Assembly: GCF_025717515.1 (NCBI RefSeq)
Contig: NZ_JAJIRN010000002.1
Span: forward strand, 558,001 to 622,000
DNA: 64,000 nucleotides
Source: Roseateles oligotrophus
GTDB lineage: Bacteria > Pseudomonadota > Gammaproteobacteria > Burkholderiales > Burkholderiaceae_C
Reading direction: 5' to 3'
Under the pieces are notes generated by a model. The model had not been told where the DNA came from. It searched no databases and saw nothing but the letters and a program-made list of their open reading frames with translations. Positions 35,864 to 46,277 of this stretch are shown here, in pieces. Position numbers and translations under genes: made by a program. Numbering within the stretch: the stretch's first letter is position 1; each line of letters opens with the position of its first letter.

Positions 35864-38800
35864 GGTGCGACCTCCAGCGCCCCCTGCGGCAATTCGCCGA
35901 ACTGCTCCGGCGCGTAAAGCGCTTCGGCACGCGTGCCCGGCAGTAAGAAGCGCCCGGCATTGTTCAGCCGCAAGGTGTACTCGAACTGATGCTTGCCGCG
36001 CGGCAAGAAGTCGAAGTAGCCGCGCCAGGCTTCAAAGCTGCGCTCCTCATAAGTGGGCCGCCGGCCGGTCAACGCCGGCCCGCTTCCAGACGCCTGCAAG
36101 GCCAGGCTCGAATCGCCGCCCAGGCCCGAGCCCATGATCGCAGCGCCGGCCGGCAGCGGGTCGGACAGCACCACCCAAGTCATATCGGCTTGCGCGTCCA
36201 GCTTCAGGCGTACCCGCACAAGGTCGCCGCGTGACCAGCGTCCGGCCAGTTTTTGCTCAACCGGCAGCAACTCCCGCGTGATCCGGTAGCCGGCGCTCAA
36301 GGGTTCCTTCAAAGGCAAGGCGGCCAAGGACTGAATCGTCACCCAGGGCTTGCCCGCACCTTGCTGCCGAAGATTCAACTGCCCCTCGCTCCAGGGCAGC
36401 AGCAAGGCCGCCCCATCGGGTTTGCTGCTCCAGTCCTGCGTCAGCTTGAGCTGGCCAAGCGAAGCCAGCGTCTGACCGGACGGCTTGACCGACTCGAAGC
36501 GTGCCGCGAACTTATCCAGCGCCAACACGCCCCAGAGATTGGCCGTCGTGGTCGCCCAGGCACCCCTAACTTGACGGCCCAGCAGACCTTGCAGCAATCG
36601 CGGCAGCTCGTCCTTCCAGCTCGGATCTTCCATTGCGGCCAGCAGCAAACGCGCCGCGTTGCCGTCAGCACTGTCCATCAGCCACCACCAGGCATCCTCA
36701 TCTTCGTTGCTGAAGCTGAGCCTTGTGCCCGCGTAGTTGAGCCGGCTGCGCAACAGCGCTTGCGCCTCATTGATGCGCTGCTCACGCTGCGGCGCCTTGA
36801 GATTGCGCCGGTGCAAGCTCAGCCAGTCGATCACCGCCGCCGTCGGCCAGGTCGACAAGTTGCGGCCATCGACCGTGCCCATGCCGGCCAGGCTGGCCCG
36901 CCCATAACGCGACAAGGCCTCCAACGCCGCCAAACGCCGCACCTCGCCGTCCAGCTGGGCGCTGCGAGGCGACCAGCTCTTGCGCAAGACGCGGCCCTCG
37001 ACAAAGGCAGTCAGGCCGTCCAGCATGCGCTCTCTTGACGCGGCCGGCAGCTCGCGCCCGGCCTCATGTGCGGCGGCCAGCACATAGGCCGTCAACCTGT
37101 CACTGCCGCCGGCACGCTCGGCCTCGGTCGGCGGGAAGAAGCCGGCCAGCCCGTCGCCGTCCAGATAGCCGGGCAGGCGATTCATCAGCGCCTGCCAGCG
37201 CACAGCGTCATGCAGGCCGATCGCCACCGAGGTCTGTTGCTCAAGGCAGTTGTAGGGGTAGCGCTCGAAGAAACGTTTGGGGCCGGGCAGATCGCCGCCC
37301 AAACGGGCCTGCAACAAGACGTTGACGCCGCCGCGTTTGATGCCGATCGGCGGCCAAGCATCCACCGGCGGCGCCACGGCCTGGCTCATCGCGCCATCCA
37401 GCTGGCTCAGGCTGGCTTGCAAAACTTGCACGGGCACGGCGGGCAACACCCGCTGCTTGACCTTCAACTGATCCCGCGCCGAGCCGCCAATTTCCTGCGC
37501 CTGAGCCTGCCACTCCAGCTCGCCCTCGCCTTCAGGCACTTGGATCTGCCACAGCAGCTCGCGGGCCGCGCCTGCCGCCAGGGTCAGGTCTTGCGCTGGC
37601 AGGCTCTTGACCCGCTCCGAGGCCTGCAAGGTCACCCTCAGCTTCATCTCGCGCGCCGTGCTGTTGCGCAGCGTCAGCGCGCCCTGGAACTGGTCGCCCT
37701 CGCGCACCAAGGGCGGCAGGCCGGACAGCAATTGCAGATCCTGCGTCACCCGCACCGAGGCTTGGCCGCTGCCGAATTTCTGCGCGCCCGCGTCGGCAAT
37801 CGCAACCAGCCTGAAGCTCGTCAGTGAATCGTTCAAAGGCACTTCGATCACCGCCTCGCCCTGCGCGTCAAGCTTAACCACCGGCCGCCACAGCAGCAAG
37901 GTATCGAACAACTCGCGCGTCGGCGCGCGCCCGCCGCCGCCGCCCGCCGCCACCGCCTTGCGGCCGTAATGGCGCCGGCCAATGATTTCACTCTGCGCGG
38001 TGGCCGTCTCCACGCCCCAGCCGCGGCGCTGAATCAGCGCTTGCAACAAATCCCAAGACGCATTGCCGCGCAGCGCCAGCAAGCCCTCATCGACCGCCGC
38101 AAACGCCACTTCGGCATCGGCCAGCGGCCGGCCGTTCTGGCTTACCTTGACGCGCGTCTGCACGGTCTGGCGCACGTTGTACTGCGGCTTGTCGGTCGTC
38201 ACCTTCACTTGCAGCTGATGCTCGGCCAGGCCGACTTGCAGCTCAGCCACGCCGAGCTTGAAGGACGGCTTGGCCAGATCCACCATCGCCGTGGGTGCAG
38301 GCATAGCGCGGCCCTCGCGCCAGGCTCGCCACCAATCCACCGGCGCACGCCAACCCCAGCGGAAGAAGGAATACCAGGGCACTTCAAACACCCGCCCGCG
38401 TAGCGCCAACACGCTGACATAGACGTTAGGCGCCCAAGCCTTGTCAATTTTTAACTCAATGGTGGGGTCGCTGCCGCGCAGCGTCACGACCTTGGTTTCA
38501 ATCACGCCCTCGCGCTCCACCGCCACCAGCGCGGTTGCTTCCCGGAACGGCATGCGCACCTGCAGCCGCGCCGTTTCGCCCGGCTCATAGCGTTTCTTCT
38601 CGGCCAGCACATCGATGCGGTCATCATTGTCTTGCTCGAACCACAGCTCACCCTGGCGGGTCAGCCAAACATTGCTGGCCGCCTGCACCGGCCGGCCTTC
38701 TCCGTCTGCGGCCTGCGCCACCAACTCCACCTCGCCGGCCACCTGCAGCTTGGCCTCGCAGGCCAACAGGCCTTTGTCGTCACTCTTACCGCTGCACAAC

Positions 38801-41757
38801 ACGCCGAGCTCCTTGACCTCGTTGTGGTTGTCATAGGCATAAAAGCCGCCGACCATGCGCTTGCGCGTGCTGATCAATTGATTCAAACGCGCCTTCACCT
38901 CGATCGCCTGGCCGGCCAGCGGTTTGCCCGCCGTATCCAGCGCCAGCGCGCTGAAACTCAGCTTGCCGTCGGCATTACTGACCCAGCCCTTGCTGCGCAT
39001 ACCCAGCACCACCTTGGACGGCCACAGCGGCAGCAGTTGCGCCACCGTCTTGGTCTCCCCGTTCGGGTCTTGATAGCTCAGCTCGGCCAGCAGCTCGCTG
39101 GCGCGCGCTATCTTGGGCAGCGGTTTGAGCAAGAATTCGGCCGCGCCGTTGCGGTCGGTCAAGCCGGCCAGCTTATCGATCACCAATTTGCCGTCGCGTT
39201 GGACCGGGCGCCCTTCGCCCTCGCTTTCGTCTTGTTCCTGATAGCTCGGCTCGGCCGCATTCGCGCCACGTTCACGCGGCGGCTCAAACGAGAATTCTTC
39301 GAAGCCGGCAAAGCTCAAGGCGCGCGGCCGCAACATCGCGCTGAGTTTGAGCGGCGCCTGCGCCAGCCCGCCGCCGGCCATATAGTTCATTTGGGCCGTC
39401 ATGCGCAGCTCGCTCGGGGCCACCGGCAGCGCCTTGGGGCCGCTCAGGCGCGCGTCAATCAAGGGCACGCGGAATTCCTCGACCCTGAACTCGCCGCTGG
39501 GCCAGCTGCGACCGCGCTCTGACCCGCTCTTGCCGCGCTCCAAGCTGATCAAGTAACTGCCCAGTTTGGCGTTAGCCGGAATCTGCCATTGCGAACCGCT
39601 GCTGCGTGCTGTTGGCCAGCTCAGCGGCAGCTCGATCTGCTGCCCCGTGCCTTGATGCGTCAGTTTGGCGCGGTCGGGCAATTGCTCGGGCTTGGCCAGG
39701 CTCAATCCTTGAGCGGTCTCGAGCCGGAAAAAATGCTTCATTGACACCGTCTCGCCGGCGCGCAGCAGGCTGCGATCCAGGACCGTGTGGGCGCGCGCAT
39801 CGGGCTCGGGGCCATTGGAGGTCGGCAGGCCGAAGCGCCAGTTCTCGATGCCACGGTTCCAGTTGCTGAACACGAAAGCCATGTCGGCGGGCTTCTGGAT
39901 ATCGGCATCTGCCTTGCGCGCGGTGATGAAGAAACCCCGGTCGGCCACGCAGCGCCTGTCATTCCAATCCGGCTGCACCAGCGCCAGCGGAACCTTCGCC
40001 AGGCCTTGGCTGTCGGTGCGCCCGCTCCACAGCGGCTTGCCGGCGCAGTCATTGACGACCACATCCGCCTGCGGCACCGGCCGGCCACGGTCCAGCGTGG
40101 TCACCCAGACAACGCTGTTCTCACGCCCCCATTTGAAGTGCACTCCCAGATTGCTCACCAGCACGCCGGTGCGCACATACATCTTTGCTTCCTTGTCCAA
40201 TAAGGAGCGTCCAAGCTTGGCAGAACTCAGCTCGACCACGTGATAACCGGGCTCGGCCAGGGGCAGACCGATCACCTCGAAGGGCCGCGCTTGCGCGTCC
40301 GCGGCCAGCGGCGTTGGCGGCAGCGCCAAGACCTGCGTGCCGGGCTCACGCGGCAGCAACTCAACCTCGCGCGTGTGGACATAGCGCGTATTCGTTTGAC
40401 TATGTGGCTTGCCTGCTTCGTCCACCGTCTTGACCGTCTCCTCCCACAGCGCGGGCGGCAGGCCCAGCTCGCGCGCCGTCATGGTGGCCTCGTGGTAACG
40501 CTTTAGTTTGGCGTACCAGGCCAGCACCTCGGCGTCGGTCTGCAGGCGTTTGACGCGGATTTCACCCGGCGACTTGCCGGCATTTTTGTCGGCGCCCGCC
40601 CAATCGGCCTGCACATGGCGCATCGTGATCGGCAGCAAGGCAGGGCCGTCGGCGTCGCGCTCGATCACGCCAAACGGCGCGGCGGCAAACTTGGCCAAAG
40701 GCGGCGCGGCTCCGGTGGCCAGCTTCAAGGGGAAGCTCGCCGCGTTGCTCAACACGCGGCCGCTGGCATCCTTCAGACCGGCCGGCAACGAGAGCGTGAA
40801 CTGCGCGTTCTCGGCCAAGGGCGCGGGGAAACTCAACTCGCTCAGCTCGGGCGCCTTGTCATCCGCTGCCAACTTGGGCGCCAGCAATGCACCGCTTGCC
40901 GGCTTGAGCCGCACCTGCAGCGCCAACTCGCGCGGCACCGGTTCGCTGAACAGCAGGCGCAGCGGCCGCACCGGGATGCAAGGCGCATTGGCACGCTCAC
41001 GCTCGCAAGAAAAATCCGCCGTGAAGGGGCGGCGCACCTGGTACTGATAGCGCTGGGTTGCGCCCGCCTTGCCATGGCTCCAAACCAGATTCAGTTTGGC
41101 TCCGGCCGGCAGCGGCCGTTGGCAGTGCAGCAGCCAATGCCGTTCGATGTTCTTGACGATCCGCTGCGACTTCATGACAGCTGCTCGCGCGGCGTCGTCC
41201 GCTATCAGCGCCGGCAAGCGCTCACCCAGACCCTCGACTTCGCACCAAGCGCGTTTGGCGACTTCCGCTGCGCTCAAGCCACCGTTCAGCTTCAACAAGA
41301 AATGCTGATCCTCTTCAATCTGGCTGCCCGACCAGGGCCAGGTCTGAAGAACGATCGCTGCGCCAGTGCCAAAGGCAAATTCACGCGGGCCGGTGATGGC
41401 GCTGGCTATCGGTTTGAAGTCGTCCTTCAGCAAGATCTGGCACTTGAGGCCGGCTGCCAAGGGCTCATTCAAGTCGAACAACCATTCACGCGCAGTCGAC
41501 CAACGCGCGCTCCCGCTCGGCTTGACGACACCCGCGGCGTCGCTGCAATGCAAGCTGGCCGGCGCCGGCAAGCGCGGGTCACCGGCGGCCACCACCGCCT
41601 CGGAAAAGCCCAGTCTGATTTGCCTGACTTCGGCCACTTCGCCGCTCGGGCTGACCGTTACCGTGGTGGCGTGAGCGCAAGTGATGGCCAGCAACCAGAG
41701 ACCCAAGCCCTTGAGCAAGGCCGCCACCGCAGAAAATTTTCCATTCCAGCGCATCAT
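35860..41757 (-). CDS. Bacterial alpha-2-macroglobulin (YfhM type) with thioester
   Basis: A 1965-residue periplasmic protease trap. The signal region (VAALLKGLGLWLLAITCAHA) ends in an AHA cleavage site and lacks a good lipobox, unlike the lipoprotein YfhM of E. coli. MG-type beta domains follow; a bait-like region and the A2M core (SLTSFRLVAIADAGAQKFG) lead to the thioester YNCLEQQTS at C1504. The TED helices and a C-terminal receptor-like domain (RGYFDFLPRGKHQFEYTLR) complete it. An intact C-L-E-Q means covalent capture is possible. Starts at 41757 and 41754 are both feasible. It is first in a two-gene operon with pbpC. Confidence 0.94.
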   Translation of the reverse strand: MMRWNGKFSAVAALLKGLGLWLLAITCAHATTVTVSPSGEVAEVRQIRLGFSEAVVAAGDPRLPAPASLHCSDAAGVVKPSGSARWSTAREWLFDLNEPLAAGLKCQILLKDDFKPIASAITGPREFAFGTGAAIVLQTWPWSGSQIEEDQHFLLKLNGGLSAAEVAKRAWCEVEGLGERLPALIADDAARAAVMKSQRIVKNIERHWLLHCQRPLPAGAKLNLVWSHGKAGATQRYQYQVRRPFTADFSCERERANAPCIPVRPLRLLFSEPVPRELALQVRLKPASGALLAPKLAADDKAPELSELSFPAPLAENAQFTLSLPAGLKDASGRVLSNAASFPLKLATGAAPPLAKFAAAPFGVIERDADGPALLPITMRHVQADWAGADKNAGKSPGEIRVKRLQTDAEVLAWYAKLKRYHEATMTARELGLPPALWEETVKTVDEAGKPHSQTNTRYVHTREVELLPREPGTQVLALPPTPLAADAQARPFEVIGLPLAEPGYHVVELSSAKLGRSLLDKEAKMYVRTGVLVSNLGVHFKWGRENSVVWVTTLDRGRPVPQADVVVNDCAGKPLWSGRTDSQGLAKVPLALVQPDWNDRRCVADRGFFITARKADADIQKPADMAFVFSNWNRGIENWRFGLPTSNGPEPDARAHTVLDRSLLRAGETVSMKHFFRLETAQGLSLAKPEQLPDRAKLTHQGTGQQIELPLSWPTARSSGSQWQIPANAKLGSYLISLERGKSGSERGRSWPSGEFRVEEFRVPLIDARLSGPKALPVAPSELRMTAQMNYMAGGGLAQAPLKLSAMLRPRALSFAGFEEFSFEPPRERGANAAEPSYQEQDESEGEGRPVQRDGKLVIDKLAGLTDRNGAAEFLLKPLPKIARASELLAELSYQDPNGETKTVAQLLPLWPSKVVLGMRSKGWVSNADGKLSFSALALDTAGKPLAGQAIEVKARLNQLISTRKRMVGGFYAYDNHNEVKELGVLCSGKSDDKGLLACEAKLQVAGEVELVAQAADGEGRPVQAASNVWLTRQGELWFEQDNDDRIDVLAEKKRYEPGETARLQVRMPFREATALVAVEREGVIETKVVTLRGSDPTIELKIDKAWAPNVYVSVLALRGRVFEVPWYSFFRWGWRAPVDWWRAWREGRAMPAPTAMVDLAKPSFKLGVAELQVGLAEHQLQVKVTTDKPQYNVRQTVQTRVKVSQNGRPLADAEVAFAAVDEGLLALRGNASWDLLQALIQRRGWGVETATAQSEIIGRRHYGRKAVAAGGGGGRAPTRELFDTLLLWRPVVKLDAQGEAVIEVPLNDSLTSFRLVAIADAGAQKFGSGQASVRVTQDLQLLSGLPPLVREGDQFQGALTLRNSTAREMKLRVTLQASERVKSLPAQDLTLAAGAARELLWQIQVPEGEGELEWQAQAQEIGGSARDQLKVKQRVLPAVPVQVLQASLSQLDGAMSQAVAPPVDAWPPIGIKRGGVNVLLQARLGGDLPGPKRFFERYPYNCLEQQTSVAIGLHDAVRWQALMNRLPGYLDGDGLAGFFPPTEAERAGGSDRLTAYVLAAAHEAGRELPAASRERMLDGLTAFVEGRVLRKSWSPRSAQLDGEVRRLAALEALSRYGRASLAGMGTVDGRNLSTWPTAAVIDWLSLHRRNLKAPQREQRINEAQALLRSRLNYAGTRLSFSNEDEDAWWWLMDSADGNAARLLLAAMEDPSWKDELPRLLQGLLGRQVRGAWATTTANLWGVLALDKFAARFESVKPSGQTLASLGQLKLTQDWSSKPDGAALLLPWSEGQLNLRQQGAGKPWVTIQSLAALPLKEPLSAGYRITRELLPVEQKLAGRWSRGDLVRVRLKLDAQADMTWVVLSDPLPAGAAIMGSGLGGDSSLALQASGSGPALTGRRPTYEERSFEAWRGYFDFLPRGKHQFEYTLRLNNAGRFLLPGTRAEALYAPEQFGELPQGALEVAP

Positions 41758-41789
41758 CTGCCCTCCCAGGCCATTCCTGTGCAGCGGCG

Positions 41790-41817
41790 AGTCTAGTGCC
41801 AAGTGGGCCAGCGGCAA
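41790..41817 (-). promoter_or_regulatory. Candidate sigma-70 promoter of the macroglobulin-pbpC operon
   Basis: On the minus strand TTGCCG (41817-41812), 16 bases, then TAGACT (41795-41790) lies 33 bases before the start at 41757. Spacing is acceptable and both boxes are one or two bases off consensus. Confidence 0.35.
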
Positions 41818-42000
41818 AAAAACAATGCGAGCTCTTATCAACGGCTCGCCGGCAAGACATGTCAAGAATTGCGCCTATCGGGTGCAGACCTTCGATGCCC
41901 CCAGCCAATCCGTCGTTCATCGCATAGACACCCGGGAACAGGTTCGAACAATTTAATATGCCCTTTTGCATGTTTCTACCGGCATTTATCCGGTTCCGTC

Positions 42001-42987
42001 ATGTCTAAGTTCACCCCCATTCAAAGACCCAATTTGGGCACCAAGCTGGCGGCCGGCATGGCCATGCTGATGCTGATGCTGATGCTGATGCTGCCCGCTC
42101 TGGCCGCAGCGCCGCAGCGCAAGACGGCCGCGCCGGGCTTTTACACCCACATGCTGGGCGACTTCGAAATAACCGCCCTGACCGACGGCACTTCGCCGCT
42201 GCCCGATGTCGATTTCGCCACCAACCTCAGCCCTGAGGACCGCGACTTGATCTTGGAACGCAACCACTTCAAGCTGCCCAGTCATTTCGCCACCAACGCC
42301 TATTTGATCAATACCGGCGCCAAGCTGGTCTTGGTGGATGCGGGCATGGGGGTCTCCAAGCAAAAAGACTGGGCCATGGGACGCCTGCTCGGCAATCTGC
42401 GCGCCGCCGGCTACGAGCCCGAGCAGGTCGACGAAGTACTGCTCACCCATATGCATCCCGACCATGTCGGTGGCTTGCTGCTTGACGGCAAGCCGCTCTT
42501 CCCCAACGCCCTTGTGCGCGCCGATGTCGAAGAGTTGCCGGCTTGGCAAAAGCGGGCCGAAGCCGGCGACGCCCAGGCCAAGCTGGTGGTGGCGCGGCTC
42601 AAACCCTATGTGGACGCCGGTCGATTCAAGCCCTTCGCCGCGGATACTGCCCAAGCCGAACTGCTGTCCGGCGTCAGAGCAGTCGCGGCGCATGGCCATA
42701 CCGCCGGTCACAGCTTCTTCGCGATCGAAAGCAAGGGGCAAAAGCTGATGCTTTGGGGAGACCTGATTCTGAGCGATGTGCTGCAATTTGCGCGCCCCGA
42801 TCTGCGGCTGGACCTTGAGCATGATGCCGACGCGATCTTGCTGGTCCGCCAGCGCGCCTATGCAGAAGCAGCGGCGCAGGGCTATCTGATAGGTGCCGCG
42901 CATATTTCTTTTCCCGGCCTCGGGCGTTTGCGCGCCGACGGCAATTCCTACCAATGGCTGCCGCTGATCCACAGCAGCCAGCCTTGA
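42001..42987 (+). CDS. Exported metallo-beta-lactamase-fold hydrolase
   Basis: A 328-residue protein with signal peptide (residues about 1-37) whose hydrophobic core is a run of Met-Leu pairs ending ALAAAPQ. The metal motif is [12 protein letters not shown] (H150, H152, D154, H155), with later ligands in [19 protein letters not shown] and AAHISFPG. The fold and order match the glyoxalase II/lactonase-like group of MBL hydrolases, including quorum-lactone hydrolases, but the substrate is not known. It is 25 bases from the molybdenum hydroxylase genes and probably belongs to their operon. Confidence 0.87.
   Translation: MSKFTPIQRPNLGTKLAAGMAMLMLMLMLMLPALAAAPQRKTAAPGFYTHMLGDFEITALTDGTSPLPDVDFATNLSPEDRDLILERNHFKLPSHFATNAYLINTGAKLVLVDAGMGVSKQKDWAMGRLLGNLRAAGYEPEQVDEVLLTHMHPDHVGGLLLDGKPLFPNALVRADVEELPAWQKRAEAGDAQAKLVVARLKPYVDAGRFKPFAADTAQAELLSGVRAVAAHGHTAGHSFFAIESKGQKLMLWGDLILSDVLQFARPDLRLDLEHDADAILLVRQRAYAEAAAQGYLIGAAHISFPGLGRLRADGNSYQWLPLIHSSQP
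42064..42093 (+). repeat. Five tandem ATGCTG hexamers inside a signal-peptide coding region
   Basis: ATGCTG is repeated five times without a mismatch, coding (Met-Leu)5 in the hydrophobic core of the MBL-protein signal peptide. Slippage by one unit would add or remove two residues without a frameshift, so export efficiency could vary between cells. Confidence 0.8.
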
Positions 42988-43012
42988 ACGCTTCATCGAA
43001 CACGGCTTCACC

Positions 43013-43477
43013 ATGAAAATTAATTTGAACGTCAACGGCCGGCTGCACCGGGTCGAGGCCGAGGCCGACAAGCCGCTGCTCTGGGTTCTGCGCGAGGATC
43101 TGGGCCTGACCGGCACCAAGTTTGGCTGCGGCGCGGCCCAATGCGGCGCCTGCACCGTGCATGTCGAAGGGGCGGCGCTGCGCAGCTGCGTGATGCCGGC
43201 GCAGGCCGTGGCCGGCAAGCACATCACCACCATCGAGGGCTTGTCCAAAGAGCGCAGCCATGCGTTGCAGCAGGCCTGGATCGCCGGTCAGGTGCCGCAG
43301 TGCGGCTACTGCCAGTCGGGCATGTTGATGGCCGCCGCCGCGCTGTTGGCCGAGCACCCTAATCCCAGCGACGCACAGATCGACGCGGCCATCACCAATC
43401 TATGCCGCTGCGGCACCTACCCCCGCGTGCGCGCGGCGATCCATTCGGCTGCGGCCGCGCTGGGAGCAAAAGCATGA
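43013..43477 (+). CDS. Molybdenum hydroxylase small subunit, [2Fe-2S] type (IorA-like)
   Basis: A 154-residue iron-sulfur subunit. The plant-ferredoxin-type cluster is in [15 protein letters not shown] plus LRSC. The second cluster is in [11 protein letters not shown] and [15 protein letters not shown]. It matches IorA of isoquinoline 1-oxidoreductase and the small subunits of membrane-linked aldehyde dehydrogenases, which pass electrons from the molybdenum centre towards cytochromes. Its stop overlaps the large-subunit start (ATGATG at 43474), so subunits are made in equal amounts. No separate FAD subunit gene is present, as usual for the IorAB type. Confidence 0.93.
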   Translation: MKINLNVNGRLHRVEAEADKPLLWVLREDLGLTGTKFGCGAAQCGACTVHVEGAALRSCVMPAQAVAGKHITTIEGLSKERSHALQQAWIAGQVPQCGYCQSGMLMAAAALLAEHPNPSDAQIDAAITNLCRCGTYPRVRAAIHSAAAALGAKA

Positions 43478-45732
43478 TGGCGAACAACTCCCAAAACCAC
43501 CCGCTCGAAAATGAGCCGAGGCGCGACTTTCTGCGCTCCAGTTTCGCCCTCGGCGTCTGGACGCTGGCCGTGGCCGTACCGGCGGCCGAAGCGCAAACAG
43601 CGAGCCCACCCGCCCCGCCGCCCCCCCCCGCCCCGCCACCACTTCACAGCGGCCCCGGCTTTGCGCCCTGGTTGCGCTTCAGCCCCGATGGCCGCCTGAC
43701 CTTGCTCAGCTATGTGGTCGAAATGGGCCAGGGCACGCATACCGGTGTGGCACAAATCGCCGCCGACGAATTGGACCTGCCGCTCGGTTCGATCGGCATC
43801 GAACAAGCCCCGGTGCAGCCCCGCTACGCCAGCCCGCGTCTCAAAAACTACGCCTCTTTTGGCAGCCTCGGCCTGGGCCTGAGCTATCGGGAGATGGGCG
43901 AGGTTTGCGCAGCGGCGCGGGCCTTGCTGATGCAGGCCGCAGCGCAGCGCTGGGCCGTGGCGGCGGATGCATGCCGCACCGAACAGGGTCAGGTCTTGCA
44001 CCCGGATGACCTCACGCGCCTGCCCTATGCGCAACTGCTGGCCGAGGCGGCGCAGCTGAGCGCTGGCGCCAACATCAAACGCAAACCGCGCGCGAATTGG
44101 CAGCAGATGGGCCGCAGCCTCCCGCGTCTGGACATCCCCGCCAAGACCGACGGTTCGGCCATCTTCGGTATCGACGTACGCCGCCCCGGCATGCTGGTGG
44201 CGACGGTGCTGCATGCGCCGCGCTTTGGCGCCGCGTTGATCAGCGTGGATGAGCGCCCGGCCAAGGCGGTGGCGGGCGTGCGCAAGGTCGTCAAACTGCC
44301 GGGGGCCTTGGCCGTCGTGGCGAACAGCTATTGGTCGGCACAAAAAGGCTTGCAGGCGTTGAAGCCCAAATGGTCCGAAGGGCCGCATGGGCGCACCGAC
44401 TCCGAAGCGCTGCGCTCCGAGATGCGCGCCGCAGCGATGCTGGGCCAGGGTGTGCCCTTTGACAAGCTGGATGACCCCCGCATTGACGACGCGGCGGCCG
44501 ATGCAGCCGCGGCAACGGCCAAACATCAGTTGGACATCATCTACGAAGTGCCCTTTCTGGCCCATGCCACCATGGAGCCGATGAACGCGGTGGCCGAGGT
44601 CGGCGTTGGTGGCGTTGGTGGCGTTGGCGGCGCGACGCTCTGGTTGTCGACCCAAAGCGCACAAGACACCCAGCACAGCGTCGCCAAGGCGCTGGGACTA
44701 AAACCCGAGCAAGTCACCGTCCACCCGCAGCTGATCGGTGGCGGTTTCGGGCGTCGGCTGGAGAATGGCTTTGCGGTCGAGGCCGCCCTGATCGCCAAGG
44801 CGGTGGGTCATGGCAAGCCGGTGCAGATGATCTGGTCACGCGAAACCGATATGCAGGCCGGCGGCTACCGGCCGGCGGTGGCGGCGCGCTGGCGCATGTC
44901 GCTAGGCGCTGACGGCATGCCGGTGGCGCTGCGCGTCGATACGGCCAACCCATCCCTCTTGCGCTATAGCGACCTGAGCAATGGCTCACCGAGCCCCGAT
45001 CTGGACTGGAGCGCCATCATGGGCCTGGCCCAGCACGACTACGAGGTGGGACCGCTGCAGGTCAAATGGACAAATGTGGACGCCGGCGTGCCTTGCGGTT
45101 ATTGGCGTTCGGTTGGCGCCTCGCAAAACGGCTTTTTCTATGAATGCACGGTGGACCGGGCGGCCGCGCTGGCCGGCATCGAACCGCTTGCCTATCGTTT
45201 GAAGCTGCTGAGCAAGAAGCCGCAAACGCAGAAGCTCTTGAGCGCGCTGGCCGAGCGGGCCGGCTGGGGCAAGCCGCTGCCGGCCGGGCATTTCCGCGGC
45301 CTCGCCATGAGCGCGGGCAACTCGGCCCGCAGCGCCCACATCGTGCACATCTCGCTGCAAGGCAAGGGCCGCTTCAAGATCGAGAAGATCTATGCCGGCG
45401 TCGATGTCGGCGTGATGATCAACCCGCTGGCGGTCGAGACGCAGATGATGGGCGGAACCTTGTTCGGCCTCTCGGCCGCCCTGGCCGGCGAGATCACCTT
45501 GAAGGATGGCCAGGTACAGCAGAGCAATTTCAACAGCTATCCGCTCGTCGATATGGCCGGCACACCGCCGCTCGATGTGCTGGTGCTGGGCAATGGCGAA
45601 CGCCCACGCGGTGTCGGCGAAGAAGGCCCGGCCTCGATCGGACCCGCCATCGCTAACGCCTTGTTTGCCGCCACCGGCGAGCCGATCACGCGATTGCCGC
45701 TGAACCGTGCCGGCTGGGAAAGGGTGCTGTGA
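43474..45732 (+). CDS. Molybdopterin-binding hydroxylase large subunit (IorB-like)
   Basis: A 752-residue xanthine-dehydrogenase-family subunit with molybdopterin cytosine dinucleotide. The start carries a twin-arginine signal ([14 protein letters not shown]), so the complex is expected in the periplasm. A polyproline linker ([12 protein letters not shown]) follows. Cofactor-binding blocks are [43 protein letters not shown] and [17 protein letters not shown], the last with the active-site glutamate. Substrates of relatives include isoquinoline, nicotinate and aldehydes; the substrate here is open. Positions 44605-44634 contain a short GGTGGCGTT-type repeat coding a Gly-Val run. Confidence 0.93.
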   Translation: MMANNSQNHPLENEPRRDFLRSSFALGVWTLAVAVPAAEAQTASPPAPPPPPAPPPLHSGPGFAPWLRFSPDGRLTLLSYVVEMGQGTHTGVAQIAADELDLPLGSIGIEQAPVQPRYASPRLKNYASFGSLGLGLSYREMGEVCAAARALLMQAAAQRWAVAADACRTEQGQVLHPDDLTRLPYAQLLAEAAQLSAGANIKRKPRANWQQMGRSLPRLDIPAKTDGSAIFGIDVRRPGMLVATVLHAPRFGAALISVDERPAKAVAGVRKVVKLPGALAVVANSYWSAQKGLQALKPKWSEGPHGRTDSEALRSEMRAAAMLGQGVPFDKLDDPRIDDAAADAAAATAKHQLDIIYEVPFLAHATMEPMNAVAEVGVGGVGGVGGATLWLSTQSAQDTQHSVAKALGLKPEQVTVHPQLIGGGFGRRLENGFAVEAALIAKAVGHGKPVQMIWSRETDMQAGGYRPAVAARWRMSLGADGMPVALRVDTANPSLLRYSDLSNGSPSPDLDWSAIMGLAQHDYEVGPLQVKWTNVDAGVPCGYWRSVGASQNGFFYECTVDRAAALAGIEPLAYRLKLLSKKPQTQKLLSALAERAGWGKPLPAGHFRGLAMSAGNSARSAHIVHISLQGKGRFKIEKIYAGVDVGVMINPLAVETQMMGGTLFGLSAALAGEITLKDGQVQQSNFNSYPLVDMAGTPPLDVLVLGNGERPRGVGEEGPASIGPAIANALFAATGEPITRLPLNRAGWERVL

Positions 45733-46277
45733 GAGCACTGCAGGTTTTGGCCCTGGCCGGCAGCCTGCGCGCGGCTTCGATGAACCGATTGATGCTGGCC
45801 ATGGCGGCCGAATGTGCGCCCGTCGGCATGAAGATTGACATTTTCGACGGCCTCGGCGATTTCCCCCTGTTCAACCCGGACCTGGAGGCGCCCGGCTGCG
45901 TCGAGCCTGCCTCGGTGGCGCGCCTGCGCTTGGCGATTGCCGGCGCCGACGCGGTCTTGATCGCCAGCCCCGAATACGCTCACGGCGTCAGCGGCGTGAT
46001 GAAGAACGCGCTCGATTGGATGGTCGCTAACGGTGTCTTCGTGGGCAAACCGGTCGTGCTTTGGAATGCCTCGCCGCGCGCCTCGATCGCTCTGGCGGCG
46101 CTGCGCGAAACGCTCAGCGTGATGACGGCCGATCTGGTCCGCGAGGCGGAGCTGTGCCTGCTGATCCAAGGTCGCGACGGCTTGCTGCCGAGCAACCCCG
46201 ACCCTTTGGCCATGCAGCAGGCACTGCTCAAGCTCAAGGCCAGGCTCTGCGAGCAGGCGGCTGCAAGCCTACTTTGA
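45729..46277 (+). CDS. NADPH-dependent FMN reductase
   Basis: A 182-residue flavodoxin-fold reductase with GTG start overlapping the preceding stop (GTGA). LALAGSLRAASMNRLML is the FMN-phosphate loop and SPEYAHGVSGVMKNALDW the flavin-side loop, both typical of the ChrR/YieF/azoreductase group. It could reduce quinones, flavins or metals. The tight coupling to the IorAB-type genes suggests that it acts in the same pathway, perhaps on a product, although it would be cytoplasmic while the hydroxylase is periplasmic. It ends with a 9-base convergent overlap with the cyanophycinase gene. Confidence 0.9.
   Translation: MRALQVLALAGSLRAASMNRLMLAMAAECAPVGMKIDIFDGLGDFPLFNPDLEAPGCVEPASVARLRLAIAGADAVLIASPEYAHGVSGVMKNALDWMVANGVFVGKPVVLWNASPRASIALAALRETLSVMTADLVREAELCLLIQGRDGLLPSNPDPLAMQQALLKLKARLCEQAAASLL

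Noticed and set aside
44600-44640. GGTGGCGTT repeat in the molybdenum hydroxylase gene as a CRISPR-like or mobile repeat
   Set aside because: It is a short in-frame Gly-Val run in coding DNA; no spacers or array structure. No CRISPR array, insertion sequence, tRNA or rRNA gene was seen in the window.
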